Positions 1-9,900 of a stretch of DNA of 64,000 nucleotides are shown piece by piece. This stretch comes from Opisthocomus hoazin (lineage: Eukaryota > Chordata > Aves > Opisthocomiformes > Opisthocomidae): NCBI RefSeq assembly GCF_030867145.1, contig NC_134428.1, positions 8,184,001 through 8,248,000 on the forward strand, given 5' to 3'. Every line of letters begins with the position of its first letter. The first letter of the stretch is position 1. The notes below the pieces were generated by a model that had not been told where the DNA came from, searched no databases, and worked only from the letters and a program-made list of their open reading frames with translations. Position numbers and translations under genes: made by a program.

Positions 1-1080
1 TGAACACATTCCCAGAATTATCTCTACATATAAATAACTTCTTTATGTCAAAAATTCCAGCGAATTGTAGTACTAATGTCAGAAGGTGTTGCATGATAAG
101 GACTTCTCATGCTGCAAAGGAATGCGCTGAAAAAAAATTGTTTTCCACTCATCTAAAACTCTCACTCACAGCTATTTAACCCTCCTGGTCAGTGAGCAGA
201 TGATAACAAATGTGGGTTCCAAAGCAATTTACTTTGGAATTTACTTTGGAACACTTGAGTTATAATAACCAACAATTTACTTTGGAACATCTGAATTATA
301 AAAATCACACTGGTTTTGTTTCGTTTCCTCTCCAAAATTCTTTTTAGAGTTCAAGAGTAGTCCTTTTGCTTATTTTGTTTTATAAGCTTATCGTGGAGAA
401 AAAAAATGTTTAAAAAGCTGGCCATGTTTTTGAAAAAGGCAGCTGCATAAATGCCTTCATTTCCACTTTCTTCAAGCACCAACTCTTCCTCAGCTCAAAG
501 TATCACTTGACTTAAACAACGGAATTCACAAGGGGTTTTTTAACTACTTGATCATAAATCTTAAAATATTATCATATTTAACAAGGAACACTACTTGCAA
601 AGCAGTGGAAATGACAGAATGCGTATTTTCCTCTGTCTTAATAACTGCTATTTAAAAAAGCCCAACTACAATTGTGTCTTTTTTCGGCTGTAGTTTGGCC
701 GACTCCAAAGACAGACAGAAAGGTCACAAGCTTGGAAGACACAACGAACCGGTGGCAGAGCATCAAGGGCGTATTTCAGTGACTAAATCCTGGAGTGGTT
801 TGGGTGTTTTTGGAACGCAGGGCTCAGTTCTCTGGTTTAAACGCTTCCTTAAACGATGGAACAACGTTTGTTTAACACAGGTATGCTTCACCAGGCCAGG
901 GGACCTTCCACCGGTATAACTTCTCCTGCTAAACTGCTAACTGGCTGTACTCCTCTCAGTCTCAGTTGCTGGTGGTGTAACTTGTATCGTCTCTTTGTTA
1001 AAACCTGGCAAGGGTTTCTTGGTACGGTTCTACCTTCCCGCCACGTCGGCATCTCCGATGTTTTGTACCACGCTGTGGGG
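1..1080. other. AT-rich upstream flank, no gene seen
   Basis: No exon with recognisable coding content or paired splice sites is visible here on either strand. The DNA is AT-rich up to about 1000 and then rises sharply into the CpG island. The only structure is a short tandem repeat at 226-308, listed separately. A neighbouring gene's 3' end could lie to the left of the window, but no convincing poly(A) context was found. Confidence 0.6.
226..308. repeat. two-and-a-third-copy tandem repeat, about 36-bp unit
   Basis: A unit beginning AATTTACTTTGGAACA occurs at 238-273 and again at 274-308, with a partial copy (AATTTACTTTGG) at 226-237. The two full copies share their first 16 bases and then drift, mostly at A/G and T/C positions. 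This is a simple local duplication with no coding content. Confidence 0.8.
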
Positions 1081-1433
1081 CATCAGCAGAAGCCCGGCCA
1101 GCCGCGCTGCTGCCGCTGCCACCGCCGCTGCTACCGGAGGAAAGCAAACCGCACCGTCCGAGCGGGGGCTGCGCCCGCTGCGGGAGCGGGAACCAGCCCC
1201 GGCCCCTCCCGCGGGAGCGCCGCTGGCGGGCCCGGCCACCGCCGCTCCTCAGGCCGCCCACCCGCTCACTCACGGCTCGTCACCCGGCCAGAGGCCTCTC
1301 ACCAACGGGCTTCGCGAGCTGCGGGTGGGCAGAGAGGGCCCGCTCCCGGCGAGGCACCGCGCACCGGGCCCCACACACACCCCAACACCGGCCCTGCCGC
1401 CCCGCGCCCCCTCAGGGCCGGCGGCCGCTCAGG

Positions 1434-1443
1434 GCGCATGCGC
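1434..1443. promoter_or_regulatory. NRF1-like palindromic site
   Basis: GCGCATGCGC is the self-complementary NRF1 consensus core. A second partial site (GCATGCGCA) lies at 1485-1493. NRF1 sites of this kind are typical of TATA-less CpG-island promoters. Confidence 0.6.
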
Positions 1444-1517
1444 GCCGGACGCGCGCGAGGCGGGAGCCGCGGCGCCAGCCCGGAGCATGCGCAGTGACCC
1501 GGAGCGGAAAAAGGGGG

Positions 1518-1525
1518 TGACGTCA
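1518..1525. promoter_or_regulatory. full CRE (CREB/ATF site)
   Basis: TGACGTCA, the full palindromic cAMP response element, lies in the GC-rich promoter about 140 bp upstream of the first CCAAT box. Occupancy cannot be judged from the sequence. Confidence 0.6.
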
Positions 1526-1661
1526 CTGGGCGCGAGGGTTGCGCGTCAGGCCGCTCCCGGGAGGAGGTGCGCAGCGTCGGGCGCCCGCGGCGGCGTCTCG
1601 GGCCATGGCGGGCCCCGGAGCGGAAGCAGGAGCGGGTGGGGGGGGGCGCCCGCGGAGACAG

Positions 1662-1770
1662 CCAATCAGCAGCAAAGACCTTGCTCGCCGCCACCAATCA
1701 GAAGTGCCGGTTTCCAAAACAAGCGTGACGAGCCAATGGGGGAACCCGCAACGGTGGCGCTGCGGCCAAT
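1662..1770 (+). promoter_or_regulatory. array of four CCAAT boxes (NF-Y type)
   Basis: CCAAT occurs at 1662-1666, 1694-1698, 1733-1737 and 1766-1770, all in the same orientation, with starts 32, 39 and 33 bp apart. Two have the preferred NF-Y 3' context CCAATCA. Evenly spaced multiple CCAAT boxes of about three helical turns are characteristic of NF-Y-driven promoters. Confidence 0.75.
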
Positions 1771-1789
1771 CGTGTCAGGCCGGCCCGCC

Positions 1790-1920
1790 CGTGGCGCTGT
1801 CGGCCTCCCGGCGACAGAGGGCGCGCTCGGGAGCGGGGGAGGCGCTGTCGTCGTCGCTGTCGCGCGCCCGGCCGCCTGGCTCCGCCTTCCGGCGCTGCGC
1901 TCGCGCGGGCCCCGCGGCAG
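1790..1920 (+). other. ZC3H7A: probable non-coding exon 1 of ZC3H7A (5' end uncertain)
   Basis: The sequence GGCAG|GTAGGG places a good splice donor at 1920/1921, just downstream of the CCAAT array. That is where an untranslated first exon is expected, because the first coding exon starts with an acceptor at 6865/6866. The transcription start was not determined. Other donors such as the GGTGAG at about 2307 are possible. Confidence 0.4.
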
Positions 1921-4900
1921 GTAGGGGCTGCGCGCGCTGGGTGGCGGGAGGGGCCGCGCTCCCCCTCCCCCCCCAGTGGCGGGAAGGGTCCCCGGGGCGT
2001 TCGCGCTCCCGCCCCGCCCTTCCGCGCGCGGCGGCGCCAGCCGCTCCCCGGCCGAGGGTGGGGCCGCCGCCTCAGGGCCGGCGAGCGGGCGGGGCGGGGC
2101 CGGGCGGCCCGGAGCGGGCTCTGCGCCGCGGGCCCAGCCGGGCGCCGCCAACAAAGGCGACGGCGCGGGGGGCAGCGGGCGCCTCCGAGCTTTCCCCCTG
2201 CTCCGTGACCGGAACTGGCCCCGGCGGCGGGCGGGAGGAAGGGGCGAAGGGGCCGGCTGGTCGCCGAGCGCCTAGCCGTGTGGCGGGCGGCAGCTGCGGG
2301 TCGGCGGGTGAGGTGCTGAGCTGAGGCGTCCGGTGCGCCGCAGGCCCGCTCCCGGAGCCCCCGCGGAGGTGAGGGGAGGGAGGAGGCTGCCCAGCCCGCC
2401 CGGTTCTTTCGTGGGCTGGAAGTGAGAAGCGGGGAGGGTGCGGTGGCGGAGTGGCGCCGGCGGGGAGGGCGGGGTGCGCAGCGAGCGGGGTAGACCTGTT
2501 GCCGCGGGCTCCGCCTTGCCGGACTGATGCCGGTGCTGCGCCGGGGCAGCGGTTTGCTCCTCCTGACAGAAACAAAACCCGAGTGCTATCCGCGCTGCTG
2601 AGCGCCCTTCTCGGCTGGCGTGGCGGAGGGGTGTGATGTAACCCCAGGCGTCAGGCGAAGCGGAGGAACTCACGGAAAACCACTGACACGCATGTGGTGT
2701 CTCCCCGGTCCCCCCAGTGGCCCCAGCACGGTTCCTCCGGGGACTGCCTGGTGCGAGGGCCCAGCGAGGCGGGAGCGGCCGCGTTAAATCCTTTGCGCTG
2801 TTGCTGTCCAAGGAAGATGCTTCCGAAAAGGTTTTGTTATTAAGGTTTCTGCTTTCCCTTCCTCACCTTGGTGCCAGTCTGAGCCTAACGAGCAGTTCTC
2901 TTCGAGGCATGCTTTCATTTGCAGAGTAGCTGATTGTCCGTAATTACTCATTTGGACTGCCAGGTGGCTGGGATGAGCCGTAAAATTGCTTTGAGGAGTC
3001 TGCTTTGGATCGGACTTGCCCTGCGCTGGGCAGGTGCTCGGCGTCCTGTTGGCCTCCCGGCTGGCTGGGGCTGGGGGAACGGGGTGGGGTCTTGGTGGCG
3101 ACGTCCCCAGGATGCAACCAGGGGACTGCTGCGGACTGCTGGTTTCACAACTGCTGATGGTCAGTCCGAGTTTGGACAGGTGGTGGGGTAGGTGATAGGT
3201 TAATTTTTAACTGAGATGATGTAACGATGTGATTTTGCTTGCTTCCCTCCTGCCTGTGCCGCAAAGAAGGGGAGAAAGCTGCTGCTGGAATACGGGGGGG
3301 GGGATGGGGGAGTGGTCTCTGTGCTCAGTGTGTTTCTCACTAGGCAGGCACCCCGGTCACGGTTTGTAATTCAGCCGAACCACCGAGGCTGGTGGAGATC
3401 GATCAGCAGCAATCATGAGAAAATTTTCAATGGGCATTGTACTGTGCAGAGGTGTAACTGGAGATTCCTGTAACCCAGTAATTGCGTTAACAGTGAAGTC
3501 GGTGATGCTTGGCAGCAGGGTCTGCTTCTGTGTCTTAGAGGAACACAGCTGTACGCTGCACTTAGTTTCTGAGTTTTAGCTCTGTGGAGAAGGAGGAGCA
3601 GTGAGGGCCACAGACTTCCAGTTGTTTCCAGTGGTTAGGCCTGACGGGGCAGAGAATGCTTACGTGGAGTATTGATAATAGCTGGAACCATTATTGTCGG
3701 TAAGGAACAATAGCGGAGTTATTTGGTCAGCTGGAGGTCATTGATTCCTGGTGGGAGCAGTTCTGGTCCCCGCGTCGTGTTCCCCCCGTGTCTCTGGATA
3801 AGCCGTCCACACAGTCGTGCGCAGTGGGATGAAGGAGGGGGCCTGCCCAGGTCCCAAACCCCAGGGCTGAGTCTTCAGCTGGGGGAACTGGTGCACGTGG
3901 CAGGTGGTGGGTGCTCTCTCACTGGATCTGCAGTTTCCAAGTGGAAAGGCTAAGCCGGCCAAAGTTGTCAGCAGGGTGGCCTTCCTGTTTAGAGCAGCCA
4001 TGGCCTGTAGTTCTGCTACAGGGAAACTTGGTCGTCTGCGTTCTTACGGGTTTACTGACTTGCATTCCACAGACTGGCTTTGCTTTGCGAGGTAGTCTGG
4101 CAGCGGTGGTGTCCAAAGCCCTGGTGCCTGCAGAATTGCCTCAGGTGTATCCTAAATATTGTGAGCGTCCTTTGAAGTGTACGCTGAGTGCCTCAGAAGT
4201 GCCAAAAGCCAGCAAGTGCTAGAGTTGTCGTGCACATGCTGGCGAGAGATGCGGGTGGCTGGGCAGAGGAGCAGGCGCAGGCCTTCCCGCTGCCGTGGCC
4301 GGGGCGAGCCCGCTCCCCTCCGCGTCCCTGGCTTGGCCGGCCGGCGTCCCTCAGACGGGGTGACGCTGGCTGTGGGCCCCAGGCTTCGGCTGCCATGGAG
4401 CGCATGGGGCTGAACGCTGCGGTGGGGGTAAATTTATCGCTCTTTGGCTTCTTCGGGCTTGGGCAGCTTATTTTGCTTTACGAGATGTGTAAATGGAGCT
4501 TGTACTGGTCATGTAGCAGCAGTTGTAGAAATAGAGCATTGAATGCAACAGTCGGGCCTGCCCGTGGCTGTAATTGCGGGCGCGTAGGTCTGCTCTTCTT
4601 TGCAGATCCCGTGCTACCTTTGGTGCCTTTCCTTTCGTTTAGTTTGCCTCTCTCAGTCGGTTGTGCAAAAGCAACCGTGTAGGCTTGGCTTTTCCAGTAA
4701 TAGCGAAGAGCAACAAAGCAGCACTGTGACGTTGCAACTGTGTGCACTTATGTATATTTGTTTTAAATTTTGTCCCTGCAGGCGGAGGAGAGAAGCAGTT
4801 GTGCATAGGTGGGGGGTTTAAGCTTTGAAAGTGGATGGATGACGCTAAAAGTTAAGGCACTGTTTATTTGCTGTGTGTGAGTCTAACGTGCTTCTGGCTG

Positions 4901-6865
4901 CTCGAGAGGAGCTGAGAATAATTTGGATGGGAGAGATGCTCTTAGAGGTGCTATCTGAAACAATTTTAAATCCTCTGCAAAATCATCAAATATTGGGGCA
5001 GTGTGACTGTCAAAGTGTGTTAAGAAAGATAATTTTTGCCTGAGCATCTCATGGATGCAGATGAGTAAGTAGGAAAAAAATAGAAAACTGCTTTGAATAA
5101 TAACTTGCACCACTCACATATGTTCATCGCTTGCGAGCTGTGCTTTGGGCTGTGAAGCCAGTCTGTAACGTTCCCGTTAGTGTTACTGTTGTGGAGAAAT
5201 GCGATCTGCCCATCCTCAGGTTTCAAGATGTCGTTTATTCTTTAGTATTTATGCTAGAGGTGACAAGTAAATGCAGTTGTTACTGTGCTGGACTTTCTTC
5301 GTTTCTTTGCAGGTTGTTGCTCTGGGGTTGTGGGCTGGGTTCAGATTAGTAGAGTAAAGCTGATCCTCATGCTTGCCCAGATCTCGGTGTTTGCAAGACT
5401 CTCGTGTTGGGAAGGTGTTACTCTGTCACTTGTTAATTCAGGGGACTGAAAGATGTTTTACATAGCTTGCTTATTTTTGTGGGAAAGCATATGCTGATAT
5501 TGCTGCTGTCTTTGGTTGGTGTGATAGTTTCTTACGCTTACTAGCCCTCCTTTGAATTCTGCTAGGGCCTCGTGAGCGGCCTTAGGAGAGCGGCACAGCT
5601 GCTGCTTCAGGAGGGTGTAGCCGTGGGGCTAGCGCTTCATGGCTGGAAGTGGTGTAGGCTTCGTGCGTTCAGTTAAGGTTCTTTGGAAAGGTCTGTGAAC
5701 ATCACTGGAGCTGAACGCTCTTCAGGTTGTTTCGTTATTCCGAGTCAGTCGGAGAAGGTAGAGTGTCTTCTCCAGCCGGCGTCTCTTCTCCTGTGGGATT
5801 TGGTCGAGTTTACTGGGGGTTGTTTTTTATTTTACTTTGTTTTCATTCTTCCGTCATCGATGTGAAATGGTAACCTGGCACAAAAGACTGGCGTTTTTTA
5901 AGCTTAGTTTCAAGACCAACAGAAATATACTTCATGCAGTTCCATAGAAATTCCTACAAAAAGTCATTTTCTTCAAAAAACTGCATATTTTCTCAGGCTA
6001 AGAGCCTTTTTCTGGATTTCAGTGTTTTCAGAATAAAACTTTGTCCTACTGACATTTTTGTAAAAATAGGCTGTGTTCTTATATTGCAATTAGTCAAACT
6101 GTGTGCAGCTGTGAAACCATACTTTAAATAGCCTTATCTTGAAGGCTGTACAGATTGTTTTAGCCTGTTTAACTTGAATGTTTGTAAATCCAGTAAATGA
6201 AAGACATGAAGAAAAAAAAATTCACTAATTCAGACTGCTTCAACTGAATTTAAATGTCAAATTGCCGATGTGGAATTACATTAATTTGTTTTTTTCAATG
6301 CAGTAGGTAGTCTTTGCTGCTGGTGAAGTGCCCGAGGTTTTCCCCTTGGTCAGCTGGTAGATAGTATTACAGCAGTAGTATTTTGCTTCTAATTACACCT
6401 CAGTGGCTGGGTGGTGATGAGAGACTCTAGAATTAGATTTAATGGTGGTTTTCCAATCGCTTTGGGTTTTATTGAGAAGTGTACCGGGGTCTGGAGTTTA
6501 TTTCTACCCCCGCAAACAAACGGCAGAAGCGTAGGGCTGGTGCCCCCTCACTGCCAGCGTGGGCCCGTCACGTGCAGCCACGCATGCGGGCTGCGCTTGC
6601 GGCTCGGTGTGGTTTGGCTGCCGTGACCCTCACGGTGGAGGGCGGCCGGTGGGACGTGGCGGCGTGGTCGGTGGCTGCTGGAAGCCGAGTTTTCCGCAGG
6701 ATGCGGTGGGACAGGGGGGCTCCGTCTGGGGACTCTGGGGTTTGCGCTGAGGGTGCTGCGTGTCGTCTGTGCACAGTGGGCGAGCGCTGGTGTGAGATGG
6801 GGTCCGTCTGCTCCAGACGTGAACTGCGGTGTGTTAACAGCCGTCTGCCTGCCTGCCTTTTCCAG
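1921..6865 (+). other. ZC3H7A: ZC3H7A intron 1 (probable)
   Basis: About 4.9 kb separate the CpG island from the first coding exon. After the island the intron is unique-looking sequence with two GC-rich patches, at about 4230-4420 and 6530-6830. The second lies directly upstream of the first coding exon and could be an alternative promoter. No coding exon or transposon was recognised. Confidence 0.5.
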
Positions 6866-6969
6866 GAGTGGCGTATCCGGAAAGTGGATGTTCGGGATAA
6901 CATGTCCAATGTGTCGGAAGAGAGAAGCACTAGACAACAGGACATTAAGAAAGGACTCCAGTTTATAGA
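6866..6969 (+). CDS. ZC3H7A: ZC3H7A exon 2 with start codon
   Basis: The acceptor TTTTCCAG ends at 6865. A 36-nt leader precedes ATG 6902 in a good context (A at -3). The encoded N-terminus MSNVSEERSTRQQDIKKGLQ matches the conserved ZC3H7A start. The donor GTATGG begins at 6970 and splits a Glu codon. Confidence 0.9.
6888..6968 (+). other. upstream ORF overlapping the ZC3H7A start
   Basis: An ATG at 6888, inside the same exon as the main start, opens a 26-codon frame that ends in TAG at 6966-6968. It begins 14 nt before the main ATG (6902) and overlaps it in another frame. Its context is weak (T at -3), while the main ATG has A at -3, so leaky scanning to the main start is expected. It may damp translation. 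Confidence 0.5.
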
Positions 6970-9900
6970 GTATGGTTTTGCGGTTTTATTGCTGTGTCCT
7001 TATACATGTGTGTATCAGAGATGGGTGGCGCTGGGAAGGTCTTCTGCGTATAGCGGCAGCGGAGGAGGGCGGAGGGCCTGCCGTGTTCCTCTCCAGAACA
7101 TTTGCTAACACGACCGTGGAAACAGAGAGCAGGCTTAAAGAAGAGACAGAACCCCCCTTTGCTCCCAGACAGGGCAGACTGAGGGTGGGAGGGTGTTCTT
7201 TTGCTGCCTGTGGGAAAAATCGGCACTGCTTTTTCTTGGTGGGTGGAAAATGTTGATAGCCTGAAAATCGGCCTTATGCTTATGGGCAGCGACACCTAAG
7301 ACTAGATTGCTGCTGAAAGGGGTGGGTTTGCTTACTGCTACCCAAGTGTTTCAACTCTCGGAGCTAAAATTTAACTTAATGAAAAATCACCTTAGTAGTT
7401 AATTATCATTTAGATCAGTGCCGAATTCCTCTCCAGAAGATCCTGGCTGGCTTAAAATCGTGGTGAAATGTCATACCAGTTCACTGCTCACATCAGGCAT
7501 TCTTTTTTTTTTTCTTTTTTTTTTTCTTTTTTTTTTTCTTTTTTTTTTTTTTTTAAAGAAAAGGGAAAGAAAAAAGAAAACTACCCTTTAAAAATTGTTC
7601 AGAAACAGATTCTCAGATGGCCCATATGGGAAGGGAAAGACTTCCTGTTTTTCTTCCTGAAAAGTCGGAAGTAAATACCTCTGTTCTGTCTAGAGAAAAT
7701 CTCTTGATGTATGTCATGCAAAAGAACTGTTAAAATTCCTGTAGTGTCATTGGTATGACTTCATTAAAATTGATGTTTTCTTATGACAGATAATGTGTCA
7801 TTTTATAGTACTTACAAGGAGACTGCAGTTCTCCTGATGCGTAATCTGTTTCTGTACAGTGGAGGAGAGGAGGGAAGTTGTTTTTAGACTAACAACAGAG
7901 AAGTTTTAAACTCAGAGCATTCAAAACCTAAATACAGTTTGAACCACGGAGTTAGGACTGGCTATGGAACTTTAAATGAAGACGAGTCATTAGTAAAGAG
8001 CAAACACAGCCGTTTGGTCAGAGCTAACCCACAGCCCTCCCGCCTTGCTCGGTGCAGGCAGCGTTTCGGGATGTGCCTGTTGCAGCCCGTGAGGCTGGTT
8101 TTAGAAGGAACAAGTTTTCTTCAATGTAATTGTCTTTTGAGCAAGATGTATAATAAGTAAATGTTGTAATTTGCCTTTCTAGGTCTACTTTGCCCTATCC
8201 AGGGACACAAGAACAATATGAGGTAATGAAATTACTTCTACATTTCCAGAAGGATTTTTAACGGGGGCCTATCTTATTATATTTATTCTTGTTTTTAATC
8301 ATCATTGAAGTAGTGGTGTCGTATGAATGATAATTTACAGTATCTCGACATTGGAACGGGAGGATTACTTCCATTGTGATACAGGTATTCAGATACTTGG
8401 ATGCCCGGAATTCAGTCGTATAGCAGTTCAGATGAACTCTCGCTCTCCTGGTGTTAGGGATGGATTTGGGGCATTCATTGGATAAAACAATGTGCTATTC
8501 GGAGTGAAGTTTAGAGCAGCACAGCAAAAGTGCAGTCAAAGGACATCAGTCACATACGTCTTCGTAACATATTTTGCGTCTATACGCTGTTACTATTTTG
8601 CATAATTTCTGACTTATATTTTCAGAGTCATCTTTTCAGCATTTTTATCCAATGGTAGGTGGTTTCATTGGATTTGAGAAGATATCTGAACGATTGCATT
8701 TTTATCTAATTTTAGATTAAAAGAAATCTTTGGCTCTGCAAGCAGCCTTTGTGTACTACTGCTGTGCCAGTTGCTGTGGCTGCTGCTTGCTAAAAGAATG
8801 TAGGGAACATACGTAGATGTGCATGTCTTTTTTAACTTATGCAAACTAATTCTTTTATTAGTAGTTCAGCCTCTCTTTTATTTACATGTATTGTGGTGAA
8901 TATTAGAGATTGTCGTGGAGAAATGTTGGAATAAAGCTACTAGTATGGACAGAAGTTTTGCATTTCATTTTGATTCTGTGGAGTTACAAGTATAAATTTT
9001 CTGTTTAAAAATGTATTTGGGAATATGGAAGATACGCAGCAAAAGTGCTGTTCATGAGTGTGTCTTTTCTCTGTTCCAGTTATTTATACGAGAGCTCGTT
9101 AGAAATCTTTTTAATGAAGGGAATGATGTATATCGCGAAGGTGATTGGAGAGGATCATTGAGTCACTATACAGAAGCTATAAATATAGCTGATTATGCAA
9201 ATTCTGAAGAAATCCATGTTTCTGATGATATTTTAGAGAAGCTGCACGTGAACAGGATAGCATGTTTTTCAAAGATGGTAAGCTTCTCTCTGAACGGTAT
9301 GATTGCACAAGAGCAGTGTGCTAACAGAGCATGAAGCCAGGGAAGGTTTCCTGCTGTGCGGAAAGCTCTCGGTTTGAGAATTGGCGTGTTTCCAGTCATC
9401 ATTTTGGCATATTATTTAATATCTTCTTTTTACAAGTATAATCATCAAGATATTTTTAGTTACTAATACTGGAATATTAACAAAAGAGTCATACTAGGCT
9501 TGGAAGCTGATGGAACAGTAGCTTTATCTGTTTATACTGCTGGTTGCACCTGAGTGTGCCGCTCTCTCTGTGGCATATGGTGCCTCTTGTGAAAGAGCTA
9601 AATCATCTTCATAACTGATACTGGATTTTACATAAATAATGGCCCTGCTTCTGTCCAGTCGCGTGAGTTGGTGACCTGGAAAAACTCCCACATGCGTGTG
9701 CAGTCGCCTTGCTGTGGTGTTTCAGGACCTTCATCTAACATGGTTTAAAGGCGGTAACTTGATGATAATAGTTCTGATTAGTGTGTCTCTTTTCTTTCTT
9801 TTTTCTCCTCGTAGGGGTTGCATGAAAAAGTTCTAGATGACTGTGAGATAGCATTAAGATTGAATGAAAACAATTTCAGAGCTCTCTATCGGAAAGCAAA

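Larger units (their letters stand above)
1080..2560 (+). promoter_or_regulatory. ZC3H7A: CpG-island promoter of ZC3H7A
   Basis: About 1.5 kb is extremely GC- and CpG-rich against AT-rich flanks. It carries an NRF1-like palindrome (1434-1443), a second NRF1-like half (1485-1493), a perfect CRE (1518-1525) and four CCAAT boxes (1662-1770). There is no clear TATA box, which fits a housekeeping promoter with dispersed starts. The first coding exon of ZC3H7A is 5 kb downstream on the + strand, so this island most likely holds its non-coding first exon. Long open frames run through the island on both strands. They reflect base composition and are not called as genes. Confidence 0.8.

Noticed and set aside
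995-1924. 309-codon + strand open frame across the first CpG island
   Set aside because: GC-rich composition alone gives long frames here, and overlapping frames of similar length exist on both strands. There is no domain, and the region has the marks of a promoter.
2072-2811. Minus-strand Pro/Arg-rich open frames in the ZC3H7A island
   Set aside because: No homology, no splice or start context, and typical of CpG-island shadows.
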